Source of the DNA: an uncultured Oscillospiraceae bacterium
GTDB lineage: Bacteria; Bacillota; Clostridia; Oscillospirales; Oscillospiraceae
Assembly: GCA_949916125.1 (NCBI GenBank)
Contig: CATLEJ010000002.1
Span: 1-56,545 of the forward strand
Direction of reading: 5' to 3'
Length of the DNA: 56,545 nucleotides
In this document: positions 26,400-35,034 of the stretch, one piece after another
How the letters are laid out: each line of letters opens with the position of its first letter
How positions within the stretch are numbered: the first letter of the stretch is position 1
The notes under the pieces: generated by a model
Told to the model about the DNA's origin: nothing
The model's database searches: none
What the model saw: only the letters and a program-made list of their open reading frames with translations
Made by a program: the position numbers and the translations under genes

Positions 26400-27253
26400 G
26401 GGCGCGCCCCCCTCTCCGGGCCGCCCGCCATATGCACATTCAGATGCGGGTAGGTCATCTCGATGCCGGCGTCGTCAAAGGCGGGCTTGAAGCCCTCCAG
26501 CAGGTCGTAGTACACCGTCCAGTAGTCGGCGTTGGCGCACCACGCCCGCACCACGTACTCGATGGCGCTGTCCCGGTAGCCCTCCACCTTGATCATGGGC
26601 TCCGGGTCGGCCAGCACCAGGGGGTGGCCCCCCACCACCCGGGCCAGGGCCGCCTTCACCCTGTCCGGCGGCGCGTCGTAGGAGGCGGTCACCTTCAGCT
26701 CCACCCGGCGGGTGGGCTGGTGGGAGAAGTTGATGATGTTGCCGGCCACCACGGTGCTGTTGGGCAGCTGCACCAGCTTGTTGTCCGGGGTGGTGAGCTT
26801 GGTGTAGAACATCCCCATCTCCTCCACCGTGCCCGAGCATCCGCCGGCCTCCACAAAGTCCCCCACCGAAAAGGGGCGGGAGGCCAGCAGCTGCATCCCC
26901 CCCGCCGCGTTGGACAGGAAGTTTTGCAGCGCCAGCGAGAAGGCCAGCCCCACCACCGACAGCACCGCCACCAGGGAGGTGACCTCAATATTCAGGCAGC
27001 CCAGCACGATGATGGCGGTGACAAACCACAGCCCCGCCTTGAGGGCGCCCCGCAGCAGCTTTTGCAGGGAGGGGTCCAGCTTGGAGCGGCCCAGCGCCCG
27101 GTCCAGCACCTTGAGCAGCACCTTCATGACCACCAGGCAGACCGCCGCCACCAGCACGGCGCTGAATATGCTGTTGGCGGTGATATTGCGGACGCTGTCC
27201 CACAGGTCCTCCGCGGCCCCCTCCGGTACGTTCACCGTGAGCGTCACGGGCAT
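26396..27253 (-). CDS. Small-conductance mechanosensitive channel (MscS family)
   Basis: [76 protein letters not shown]; start ATG 27253 with AAGGTGG. Confidence 0.93.
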   Translation of the reverse strand: MPVTLTVNVPEGAAEDLWDSVRNITANSIFSAVLVAAVCLVVMKVLLKVLDRALGRSKLDPSLQKLLRGALKAGLWFVTAIIVLGCLNIEVTSLVAVLSVVGLAFSLALQNFLSNAAGGMQLLASRPFSVGDFVEAGGCSGTVEEMGMFYTKLTTPDNKLVQLPNSTVVAGNIINFSHQPTRRVELKVTASYDAPPDRVKAALARVVGGHPLVLADPEPMIKVEGYRDSAIEYVVRAWCANADYWTVYYDLLEGFKPAFDDAGIEMTYPHLNVHMAGGPERGARP

Positions 27254-27313
27254 AGGCCCCACCTTCTTTCTCGTCTATCGGCACAGGTGCGCGTGTTTAA
27301 CGGCTCTACTATA

Positions 27314-28615
27314 TCATGATTCCCCGTCCGGCGCAAGCTCGCCCAGCAGGGCGGAGCCCTCCACCCCGGTGACCGCCACCTGCCGCAGCTGGTTGTGGAG
27401 GGGCTCCATGCTCTTGACCCCCACCCGGCAGTAGCGGGTGGTGTGGCCCCACCACAGGCCGTCCTTCTCTTCCTCGAACAAAACCTCCACCCGCTTCCAC
27501 TGCCCCAGGTAGCGCCGCTCCATCTGGGCGGCCAGCTCCGCCGCCTCTTTGGCCCGGGCCTCCTTGACGGCGTTGGGCAGCTGATCCGGCATGGACGCCG
27601 CCGGGGTGTCGGGGCGGCGGGAGTAGGGGAAGATGTGCATGGCGGCAAAGGCCATGCGCCGGATAAATTCCAGGGAGCGGGAAAATTCTTCCTCCGTCTC
27701 CCCGGGGAAGCCCACGATCAGGTCGGTGGTGACGGCGGGCTCCCGGAAGTGCCTGCGCAGCAGCCCCACGCTCTGCTCAAACCGGGCGGTGTCATACTTC
27801 CGGTTCATCCGCTTCAGGGTGGCATCGCAGCCGCTCTGCATGGACAGGTGGAAGTGGGGGCACAGGTTGGGCAGCCGGGCCGCCCGGGTGCAGAAGTCCT
27901 CCGTAATGGTCCGGGGTTCCAGGGAGCCCAGCCGGATCCGGCACCGGGGCGCGGCGGCGCACACCGCCTCGACAAGGTCGATGAGGGCCTCTCCCGTCCG
28001 CAGGTCCCGGCCCCAGGAGGAGATCTCGATGCCGGTGAGCACGATCTCCCGGTAGCCCTCCCCGGCCAGCCGCCGGGCCTCCTCCGCCGCCTCGTTTAGG
28101 GGCAGGGAGCGCACCGGTCCCCGGGCGTAGGGGATGACGCAGTAGGAGCAGAAATTGGCGCAGCCGTCCTCCACCTTCAACATGGCCCGGGTGCGGCCCG
28201 ACACCCCCCCCGCGGGGAGGCGCTCGAAGTCCCGGCGTTTGAGCGCCTCGTCCACCGCCACCACCTGGCCCGTCCGCTGCCGCAGCAGCCCCTCCAGCCG
28301 GTCCAGGAAGTCCATCCGCCCCGCCGAGCCGGACACCAGGTCCACCCCCAGGGCGGACACCGCCTCCGGGGCGGTCTGGGCGTAGCAGCCGCACACCGCC
28401 ACCACCGCCTCCGGGGCGTTCTTCCGGGCCCGGCGGATGAGGCCGCGGCACTTCTTGTCGCTGACGGCGGTGACGGTGCAGGTGTTCACAATATAGGCGT
28501 CCGCCGGGCCATCGAAGGGCGCCAGGGCGTGGCCCCGGCGGAGCAGCTCCCGCTCCATGGCCTGGGTCTCGTACTGGTTCACCTTGCAGCCCAGGGTGTA
28601 GATGGCGATCCGCAC
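27314..28615 (-). CDS. mtaB: tRNA (N(6)-L-threonylcarbamoyladenosine(37)-C(2))-methylthiotransferase MtaB
   Basis: TLGCKVNQYETQAM, VKVEDGCANFCSYCVIPYARGP radical SAM CxxxCxxC, TRAM-like C-terminus; GTG start. Confidence 0.9.
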   Translation of the reverse strand: MRIAIYTLGCKVNQYETQAMERELLRRGHALAPFDGPADAYIVNTCTVTAVSDKKCRGLIRRARKNAPEAVVAVCGCYAQTAPEAVSALGVDLVSGSAGRMDFLDRLEGLLRQRTGQVVAVDEALKRRDFERLPAGGVSGRTRAMLKVEDGCANFCSYCVIPYARGPVRSLPLNEAAEEARRLAGEGYREIVLTGIEISSWGRDLRTGEALIDLVEAVCAAAPRCRIRLGSLEPRTITEDFCTRAARLPNLCPHFHLSMQSGCDATLKRMNRKYDTARFEQSVGLLRRHFREPAVTTDLIVGFPGETEEEFSRSLEFIRRMAFAAMHIFPYSRRPDTPAASMPDQLPNAVKEARAKEAAELAAQMERRYLGQWKRVEVLFEEEKDGLWWGHTTRYCRVGVKSMEPLHNQLRQVAVTGVEGSALLGELAPDGES

Positions 28616-28637
28616 GGGCGGTTCCCCCTTTCCAAAA

Positions 28638-28672
28638 ATAAGCGGCCGCCCGGTTGTTCGGGCGGCCGCGCC
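28638..28672 (-). terminator. Terminator downstream of the CNNM/CorC gene
   Basis: GCGGCCGCCCG-gttgtt-CGGGCGGCCGC with TTATTTTTGG on the minus strand. Confidence 0.8.
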
Positions 28673-28691
28673 AGATATTCCTATGGAGCGG

Positions 28692-29954
28692 TCAGCCGTC
28701 CCCGCCGTCCTCCGGCTCCGGCAGGACCACCACCCGGATTTCCAGCACCCGGTGGTGCTCCGCCCGGGTGACGGTGACATCCAGGTTCTCCCAGGTGAAG
28801 CGGTCGCCCGGCTCGGGCACCCGGCCCAGCTGCTCCAGCACCCAGCCGGACACGGTGGCGGCGTCGCACTCCCCCGTCACTTGGAACAGGTCGTACAGGT
28901 CGTCCAGATCGGCGGAGCAGGCGATGAGGTAGCTGCCGTCGGGCTGCTTGCGGAATTCCTCCACCACCTCGTCGTGCTCGTCCCAGATCTCGCCCACCAG
29001 CTCCTCCACAATGTCCTCCATGGTGAGGATACCCTCGGTGCCGCCGTACTCGTCCACCACCACCGCCATCTGGGTCTTGGTGCGCTGGAACTGGCGCATC
29101 AGGTCGTCGATCTTGGTGCCGGAGGTGATGTGCAGCACCGGGCGAACCAGGGGCTCCAGCTGGGTGCGGCCGTGGAACCGGGCGGAAAACAGGTCCTTCT
29201 GGTGGAGCACCCCCACAATATCGTCGATGCTCTCCTGGTACACGGGCAGGCGGGAGTAGCCCTCGGCGGCAAACACCGACGCCACCTCTTCCAGGGTGGA
29301 GGACGCCTCCACCGCCACCACGTCCACCCGGGGGGTGAGGATGTCCCCGGCCTCCAGGTTGTCGAAGCGGATGGCGGAGCGGATGAGCTGGCTCTCATCC
29401 TTGTCCAGGCCGCCCTGGTCCTCCGCCTCGGCCACGATGGTGACCAGCTCCTCATCGGTGATGCCCTCCTCCTGCTCCCGGTGGAACAGCAGGGTCAGCA
29501 GCTTTTTCCACTGGCCGAACAGGAAGTTCAGCGGGGTGAGCAGCGCCATGAACAGCCGCAGCAGCGGCGCGGAGAACATGGCGAAGGCCTCCGGGGACTC
29601 CTTGGCCAGGCTCTTGGGGGAGATCTCGCCGAAGATGAGCACCACCACCGTCAGCACAATGGTGGACACCGCCGGGCCGTTTGCCTGCCCGATGAGCTTG
29701 ATGAACAGCAGGGTGGACAGGGTGGCGGCCACGTTGTTGACGATGTTGTTGCCGATGAGGATGGTGGAGAGCAGCCTGTCGTAGTCCTCCGCCAGGGCCA
29801 GGGTTTTTTCCGCCTTTTTGTCGCCGTTGTCGGCGCGGCTTTTCAGGCGGATGCGGTTGAGGGAGGTAAACGCCGTCTCGGTGGCGGAGAAATACCCCGA
29901 CATCACCACCATCAGCACCAGTACGGCCAGCAGCAGCATACTATCTGGGTCCAT
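28692..29954 (-). CDS. Hemolysin-family/CNNM-CorC transporter (DUF21 + CBS + CorC_HlyC)
   Basis: VVMSGYFSATETAFTSLNRIRLK, CBS pair, VDEYGGTEGILTMEDIVEELVGEIWDEHD. Confidence 0.93.
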   Translation of the reverse strand: MDPDSMLLLAVLVLMVVMSGYFSATETAFTSLNRIRLKSRADNGDKKAEKTLALAEDYDRLLSTILIGNNIVNNVAATLSTLLFIKLIGQANGPAVSTIVLTVVVLIFGEISPKSLAKESPEAFAMFSAPLLRLFMALLTPLNFLFGQWKKLLTLLFHREQEEGITDEELVTIVAEAEDQGGLDKDESQLIRSAIRFDNLEAGDILTPRVDVVAVEASSTLEEVASVFAAEGYSRLPVYQESIDDIVGVLHQKDLFSARFHGRTQLEPLVRPVLHITSGTKIDDLMRQFQRTKTQMAVVVDEYGGTEGILTMEDIVEELVGEIWDEHDEVVEEFRKQPDGSYLIACSADLDDLYDLFQVTGECDAATVSGWVLEQLGRVPEPGDRFTWENLDVTVTRAEHHRVLEIRVVVLPEPEDGGDG

Positions 29955-30088
29955 TTGGACAAATCAACTCCTGTAATCTATAATTATGTAATGGGGCAGT
30001 GCAAAAATTTATACCATACTTCCGGGGAAAATGCAAGAGCCTGGGCCATTTTCCCGGCCGCTGCCGGGAAAAATGCCGTCTCGGGGCA

Positions 30089-30112
30089 TGAAAAAGCCGC
30101 CCTTGCGGGCGG
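30089..30112 (-). terminator. Terminator
   Basis: Minus strand GCCGCCCgcaaGGGCGGCTTTTTC. Confidence 0.65.
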
Positions 30113-30345
30113 CGAACGGAGCCTGTGCAGGCTTCGGGGCGTTTAGTCCGGGGGGCTCCGGCCTGCGCCGAAGCAGCCCCGGTTATGAGAGCAGGGAGGT
30201 TTTGGATCGTCAGGCTCGCTTTTCCTGACATCCATAGTGTACCACAGCTCCAATGGAAAAACCATGGATATTTTGCGAAAAAATTGTTAAAAATTTATGA
30301 AGCGGCCTTCCCTCCAGGGCGGGGAGTTAGTCGAATCGGCAAAAA

Positions 30346-30843
30346 TCACTGGATGGTATACGGCCCCCGGGCCAGTACCTTCACCGTGCCCGACGTGGCG
30401 GTCACCGACCGGGTGCTGATGGTGACCATATACAGGTGGTTGGTGGCCAGCGCGCCGCCGTTCCCCAGGTTCCCCCCGGAGGTGGTGTCAATGAGGCCCA
30501 CGCTGTCATCCGTGCCGCAGACGGCGCTGCCGATGCGCAGCATCACCTCGCACCCCACGTCCCCCACCAGCTTCTGCCCGCGGCTGAGGGTGACCACGGT
30601 GAACACATTCCCGCTGCCCGCCGGGCCGCCCTGCTCCAGCACCTTGGCCAGGGCCTGCTCCATCTCCGCCTTCCGCTCGTCCACCGTCTGGTCCACCATG
30701 GCCTCCACCTGTTTGGTGAACGTGGTGTTCAGGTAGCTCAGGGTGACCAGGGGGTCGCCGGCGCCGCCCGCGTTGGCGGCGTAGGCCACCGTCAGCAGGA
30801 AACAGACGCAGGCCGCGCACGCGGCGATCTTCCACTTTTTCAT
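30346..30843 (-). CDS. Small secreted/membrane-anchored protein of unknown function
   Basis: MKKWKIAACAACVCFLLTVAYAANA signal-like N-terminus; 165 aa; GGNLGNGGALATNHLYMVTISTRSV. Confidence 0.7.
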   Translation of the reverse strand: MKKWKIAACAACVCFLLTVAYAANAGGAGDPLVTLSYLNTTFTKQVEAMVDQTVDERKAEMEQALAKVLEQGGPAGSGNVFTVVTLSRGQKLVGDVGCEVMLRIGSAVCGTDDSVGLIDTTSGGNLGNGGALATNHLYMVTISTRSVTATSGTVKVLARGPYTIQ

Positions 30844-30931
30844 ATGTAATCCCTCCAAGGCTTGTCCGTCGTCGGGGCAAACTGTGCTCCTTCCGCTTCC
30901 GGCTTCGCCGAAAGCTCCATGCGCTCCGTTG

Positions 30932-31004
30932 CCCCTCCTCTCCCCACAAAAGCTGAAAGGCGCTTTTGCGGGGGCCCCATTAGGGTGCTTTCGCAGAGGA
31001 GGGG
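30932..31004. repeat. Structured intercistronic element (10-bp closing stem plus inner hairpin)
   Basis: CCCCTCCTCT (30932-30941) / AGAGGAGGGG (30995-31004); inner CAAAAGC/GCTTTTG. Confidence 0.65.
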
Positions 31005-31008
31005 TCAA

Positions 31009-31374
31009 TTATACCAACCGCTCCGGGCTCAGCCCGAAGCTGACGGCGATGGCGCTGTCCACACGCCGCATCACCTGGTCGTCCACCCGGCCCATGTGCT
31101 CCCGCAGGCGCTTCTTGTCCAGGGTGCGGATCTGCTCCAGCAGAACCACGGAATCCTTGGGCAGGCCGCAGCTGTGGGAGGCCAGGGTGATGTGGGTGGG
31201 CAGGCGGGCCTTGCCCGTCTGCGAGGTAATCGCCGCGGCGATCACCGTAGGGCTGTGCTTGTTGCCGGTGTCGTTCTGGACGATGAGCACCGGGCGGACG
31301 CCGCCCTGCTCGCTGCCCACCACCGGGCTCAAATCCGCATAAAAAATGTCGCCGCGTTTGACGCTGTTGTCCAC
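31009..31374 (-). CDS. mazF: MazF/PemK family endoribonuclease toxin (EndoA/NdoA-like)
   Basis: [48 protein letters not shown]...LPTHI...[16 protein letters not shown] start. Confidence 0.93.
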   Translation of the reverse strand: MDNSVKRGDIFYADLSPVVGSEQGGVRPVLIVQNDTGNKHSPTVIAAAITSQTGKARLPTHITLASHSCGLPKDSVVLLEQIRTLDKKRLREHMGRVDDQVMRRVDSAIAVSFGLSPERLV

Positions 31375-31396
31375 AGGATCTCACACTCCGCCGGAT

Positions 31397-31433
31397 ATAG
31401 TGCCCGGCTACAGCTATGTAGACCGGGTACTAT
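31397..31433. promoter_or_regulatory. 37-bp near-perfect hairpin/palindrome upstream of mazF
   Basis: ATAGTgCCCGGCTACA-gcta-TGTAGaCCGGGtACTAT; minus-strand loop region contains UACAU. Confidence 0.75.
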
Positions 31434-31526
31434 CATTCTCCCACGGGGCGGCGGCTTTTATACCGTCCTGGCAGGGAAAAACCGCCGCGGCTCGCCGCCG
31501 GCGCTCCGGCGGGCTCCCTGACTATC

Positions 31527-32660
31527 CTATGCGTCCGCATAGATTCTTGGCACACGGGGGGCCACAGCGGTCAGCAGCTCATAGGAGATGGTGCCCGCCA
31601 GCTCCGCCTGCCCCTCCACCGGCAGGCGCTCCCCGAAGATCTCCGCCACGTCGCCGGGGTGGACGTTCGCGGCCTCGTCCAGCCCGATCATGCACAGATC
31701 CATGCACACCCGGCCCATGACAGGCCGGGGCCGGCCGTCCAGCCACACGCTGCCCTGGTTGGACAGCGTCCGGTGCAGCCCGTCGGCGTACCCGATGGGC
31801 AGCACCGCCGTCCGCCCGCCGCCTTCGCCGAACCGGGCGGTGCAGCCGTAGCCCACCGGGGTGTCCGCCGGGAAGTCCCGCACCGCCGCCACCCGGCTGT
31901 ACAGCGACATGACGGGCTTCAGCCCCGGCCCGTCCAGCCCCTCGCAGGAGGGATCCGGATAGTGCCCGTACAGGGCGATGCCCGGGCGGACCATGTCCAT
32001 GTGGGTACAGGGATAGTTTAACACAGCGGCGCTGGCGGCGCAATGGCGGATTTCAAAGGCGCGGCCATATGTTTCTTCCAGCTCCTTCAGCACGTCCAGG
32101 AACCGGGTGAACTGGAGCATGGTGTAGTCCTCGTCCCCGTCGGCGTTGGCGAAGTGGGTGAAGATCCCCTCCGGCTTCAGATGGGGCAGGGCGCACAGTC
32201 CGGCGATCTCCGCCGCCGCCCGCTCGGGCTGGTGATCCAGCACGCCCAGTCGGCTCATGCCCGTGTCCACCTTCAGGTGGATCCTGGCCCGCTTCCCGGC
32301 GGCCCCCGCCGCCTCGGACAGGGCCCGGGCCAGATCCGGCGTAAACACCGTCTGGGTCACGTCCAGCGCCACCGCCTCCCCTGCCAGCTCTGGCTGGGTG
32401 TAGCCCAGGATCAGGACGGGGGCCATGATCCCCGCCTGCCGCAGCTCCGCCGCCTCTTCCAGGCAGGCCACCGCCAGGTAGTCCGCGCCCAGCTCCTCCG
32501 TCAGATACCGGGCCACCGGGACGGCCCCGTGGCCGTAGGCGTTGGCCTTCACCGTGGCCAGGAATTTGCTGTCCGGGGCGCAGCCCCGCAGCGCCCGGTA
32601 GTTATGCTCCAGATTGCCCAGGCTGATCTCAGCCCAGGTTCTCGCCGTCTTCCGTGTCAT
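31527..32660 (-). CDS. alr: Alanine racemase
   Basis: RTWAEISLGNLEHNYRALR, VKANAYGHGAVPVA PLP-Lys motif, VDTGMSRLG, MVRPGIALYG, GRVCMDLCMI. Confidence 0.96.
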   Translation of the reverse strand: MTRKTARTWAEISLGNLEHNYRALRGCAPDSKFLATVKANAYGHGAVPVARYLTEELGADYLAVACLEEAAELRQAGIMAPVLILGYTQPELAGEAVALDVTQTVFTPDLARALSEAAGAAGKRARIHLKVDTGMSRLGVLDHQPERAAAEIAGLCALPHLKPEGIFTHFANADGDEDYTMLQFTRFLDVLKELEETYGRAFEIRHCAASAAVLNYPCTHMDMVRPGIALYGHYPDPSCEGLDGPGLKPVMSLYSRVAAVRDFPADTPVGYGCTARFGEGGGRTAVLPIGYADGLHRTLSNQGSVWLDGRPRPVMGRVCMDLCMIGLDEAANVHPGDVAEIFGERLPVEGQAELAGTISYELLTAVAPRVPRIYADA

Positions 32661-33255
32661 TTGAGTTCAACTCCATTGTAAAATTGCGGAACTGGGCCGT
32701 CAGCACCGACGTCCCGTCCACGCTCACCTCCGCCGACAGCAGGGCCTGGCTCCCCCGGTCGAAGGACAGGACGTATTCCGTCCCCCCGCCGGGCGTTTCC
32801 TCCGGGTCCCGGAAGGTGATTTGCAGCACCCCGCCGCCCTCCCCGGCCCAGACGCACCGGGCCATGTAGCCCTTGTCGATCTGCTCCATGATCCAAGGCA
32901 CGGCGGATACGGCGGTGAGCCCCCTGCCGTCCAGCAGGCCCAGGGACAGCCCCGCCCCGTCGTACTCCAGCACCGTCTCCCCCTTGGCGATCCGGGCGGT
33001 GATGCCCGCCAGCAGCTCCGGGGCGGTGATGGTGAGCACCGTCTCCCCCTCCCGCCGCCAGTCGGCCTTCAGGGTAAAGTCAAACACCTTGTCCCCCACC
33101 GACGCCGTGAGATCCACGTCGGCGGTCCAGCCCGCCAGCTTCTGGTACGTGTCCCGGACGGCCAGCGCCGCCGCCTCGGGGTTCTCCCCGCCGCCTGCCT
33201 TGCAGGAGCACAGCAGCAGGGTCATCATCAGTACACAAGACAAAATCCTGCGCAC
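32629..33255 (-). CDS. Lipoprotein, LolA-like
   Basis: Lipobox MMTLLLCSCKAGG; KLAGWTADVDLTASVGDKVFDFTLKADWRREGETVLTI...; context upstream of alr. Confidence 0.75.
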   Translation of the reverse strand: MRRILSCVLMMTLLLCSCKAGGGENPEAAALAVRDTYQKLAGWTADVDLTASVGDKVFDFTLKADWRREGETVLTITAPELLAGITARIAKGETVLEYDGAGLSLGLLDGRGLTAVSAVPWIMEQIDKGYMARCVWAGEGGGVLQITFRDPEETPGGGTEYVLSFDRGSQALLSAEVSVDGTSVLTAQFRNFTMELNSNDTEDGENLG

Positions 33256-33280
33256 CTTTCCAAGTCCTCCTTGTTTACAT

Positions 33281-33340
33281 CAGCTCTTTGATTGCGTATG
33301 GTATTTGCTCGATGAGATCGGAGGGGGTCATGCCGTACTC
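33281..33340. repeat. 60-bp direct repeat copy 2 (extra copy of the nnrD 3' end)
   Basis: 56/60 identical to 33496-33555; encodes EYGMTPSDLIEQIPYAIKELM* on minus strand. Confidence 0.9.
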
Positions 33341-33342
33341 AT

Positions 33343-33480
33343 CCCCATCGGGCCAGCCCGATGGGGGCCCCGGATTTATCTCAAATCGCCGGAAATGAAT
33401 TCCGGCGATTTCAAGGTTTTCGCTTCGCGAAAACGCTTGTACGGCGCACCTGCGCCGTCCCGGCTTCGCCGGTGCCGGGG
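33343..33480. repeat. Multi-hairpin element between the two copies of the nnrD 3' end
   Basis: Hairpins CCCCATCGGGC/GCCCGATGGGG, AAATCGCCGGAA/TTCCGGCGATTT, GTTTTCGC/GCGAAAAC, ACGGCGCA/TGCGCCGT, CCGGC/GCCGG; closing CCCCGG (33368-33373)/CCGGGG (33475-33480). Confidence 0.85.
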
Positions 33481-34353
33481 TCACCCCCTTTCAGCCAGCT
33501 CCTTCATTGCGTATGGTATTTGCTCGATCAGGTCGGAGGGGGTCATGCCGTACTCCCCCTTGTCCTCCGCCGCCAGATCCCCCGCCCGGCCGTGGAGCCA
33601 TACCGCCCCGTGTACCGGCAGGCCGTACCGCCCCTGGGCCGTCAGCGCGCCCAGCAGGCCCGCCAGCACGTCGCCGCTGCCCCCCCTGGCCATGCCGGGG
33701 TTGCCGGTGGGATTGACCACGCAGTCCCCGCCGGGGTAGGCGGTGACGGTGCGGCGCCCCTTCAGCACCAGGGTGCAGCGGTGGGCCAGGGCGAACCCCC
33801 GGGCCGCCCCCAGCCGGTCGGCGATGGGCAGCGGGCAGCCGGACAGCCGGGCGAACTCCCCCTCGTGGGGGGTGAGGACGGTGTGCCCCGCCCGCTCGTC
33901 CAATACATTGATATGCCTGGAAATGATATTTAGACCGTCCGCGTCCAGAATCACCGGACAGGGCAGCTCCCGCGTCAGGGCCAGGACAAGCCGCTCCACC
34001 CGCGCCCCCTGGCCCAGGCCGGGGCCGATGACGGCGGCGGAAGCGCCCTGGGCCTTGTCCAGCACGGCCCCGTCGTCCTCGGGGAGGGGCCACACCATCG
34101 CCTCGTCGTAGCACTTGGCGGCCAGGATGGGGTACACGTCCTCCGGCACGGCCAGCGTCACCAGCCCCGCCCCGGCGCGCACCGCCGCTTTGGCGCACAG
34201 CGCCGCCGCCCCGGTGTAGCCCCGGCTCCCGGCCAGGATGAACAGTTTCCCGTAATCCCCCTTGTGGCTGTCCCTCGGGCGGCGGGGGAGGGGGAAATCC
34301 TTCGGATCCGCAGTCCGGGCGGCCCGGCCGGGCCCAGTATATGGTTCACTCAC
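33481..34353 (-). CDS. nnrD: ADP/ATP-dependent NAD(P)H-hydrate dehydratase (carbohydrate-kinase fold; no epimerase domain)
   Basis: DSHKGDYGKLFILAGSRGYTGAAALCAKAAVRAGAGLVT, LTPHEGEFARL, NPTGNPGMARGGSGDVLAGLL; GTG start 34353. Confidence 0.9.
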   Translation of the reverse strand: MSEPYTGPGRAARTADPKDFPLPRRPRDSHKGDYGKLFILAGSRGYTGAAALCAKAAVRAGAGLVTLAVPEDVYPILAAKCYDEAMVWPLPEDDGAVLDKAQGASAAVIGPGLGQGARVERLVLALTRELPCPVILDADGLNIISRHINVLDERAGHTVLTPHEGEFARLSGCPLPIADRLGAARGFALAHRCTLVLKGRRTVTAYPGGDCVVNPTGNPGMARGGSGDVLAGLLGALTAQGRYGLPVHGAVWLHGRAGDLAAEDKGEYGMTPSDLIEQIPYAMKELAERG

Positions 34354-34883
34354 GGCAAATCCTCCTGTTTCAGGGCCGTCCGCAGCTCCTCTTTGGTCAG
34401 AACGGGGCCGAAGTCCGCGCCGCTGTAGTGCCAAGCGCCGATCAGCCCCATGACCACCCGGTAAAGGCCCAGGGTCAGCCCTGCGGCGGGCACGCCGCTG
34501 CCGGTCTCCCACTCCAGCAGGGGGGCGATCCAGAAAAACCGGGTGATCTCCCAGGCCCACCACGCCGTCAGGGGCAGGGTGACGCACCAGTCAAAAATCC
34601 CGAAGCGGGAGATGCAGTTGGGCCGTTGATTGAGGTAAAAGCGGTTGAACAGCGGGCGGAAGTTGGTGTAGAGCCTGTTGTGGTACCCGCCGTACCGGGT
34701 CACCAGCAGCCGGGCCAGCCGGGGGGAGCGCAGCTCCACATAGCCGGGGATCTTCATCCCCGGGGCCGCCCAGCCCGACCGGCGGGCCCCCGAGATGCCG
34801 AAGCCGTACCCCACAAACACCAGGAACAGCAGCCACACGGCTGTAATCAGCAGCAGCCCGCCCAGCAGCTGTAACGGCCCCAT
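34350..34883 (-). CDS. Uncharacterised membrane protein (178 aa)
   Basis: MGPLQLLGGLLLITAVWLLFLVFVGYGFGISGARR...; GGGAGGGACTGGG upstream; its 3' end overlaps the nnrD start. Confidence 0.75.
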   Translation of the reverse strand: MGPLQLLGGLLLITAVWLLFLVFVGYGFGISGARRSGWAAPGMKIPGYVELRSPRLARLLVTRYGGYHNRLYTNFRPLFNRFYLNQRPNCISRFGIFDWCVTLPLTAWWAWEITRFFWIAPLLEWETGSGVPAAGLTLGLYRVVMGLIGAWHYSGADFGPVLTKEELRTALKQEDLP

Positions 34884-34910
34884 CCCAGTCCCTCCCCCGC
34901 GTTTTTTCCT

Positions 34911-34939
34911 ATTATACGGGTTTCCCCCCTGTATTTCAA
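34911..34939 (-). promoter_or_regulatory. Sigma-A promoter, minus strand
   Basis: TTGAAA-N17-TATAAT on minus strand. Confidence 0.8.
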
Positions 34940-34991
34940 CTGTTATTATGCTGGGAGGCGGGGAGAGCCCAACAAATCGGCGTTTTCCCTC

Positions 34992-35020
34992 TTGCATTTC
35001 AACCTTTAATATGATATAAA
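34992..35020 (+). promoter_or_regulatory. Sigma-A promoter of the pheST T-box transcript
   Basis: TTGCAT-N17-TATAAA. Confidence 0.7.
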
Positions 35021-35034
35021 AGAACAAGTGAAAT

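Noticed and set aside
31375-31526. MazE-like antitoxin ORF upstream of mazF
   Set aside because: No ORF of adequate length in any frame; the region is occupied by hairpins and GC-rich palindromes.
33275-33484. 69-aa ORF as a real gene
   Set aside because: Start lies in the hairpin element and only the last 21 residues are recognisable as an NnrD tail duplicate.
33281-33555. CRISPR array
   Set aside because: Only two repeat copies separated by 155 bp of hairpins, and the repeat is a coding tail; no cas genes in the window.
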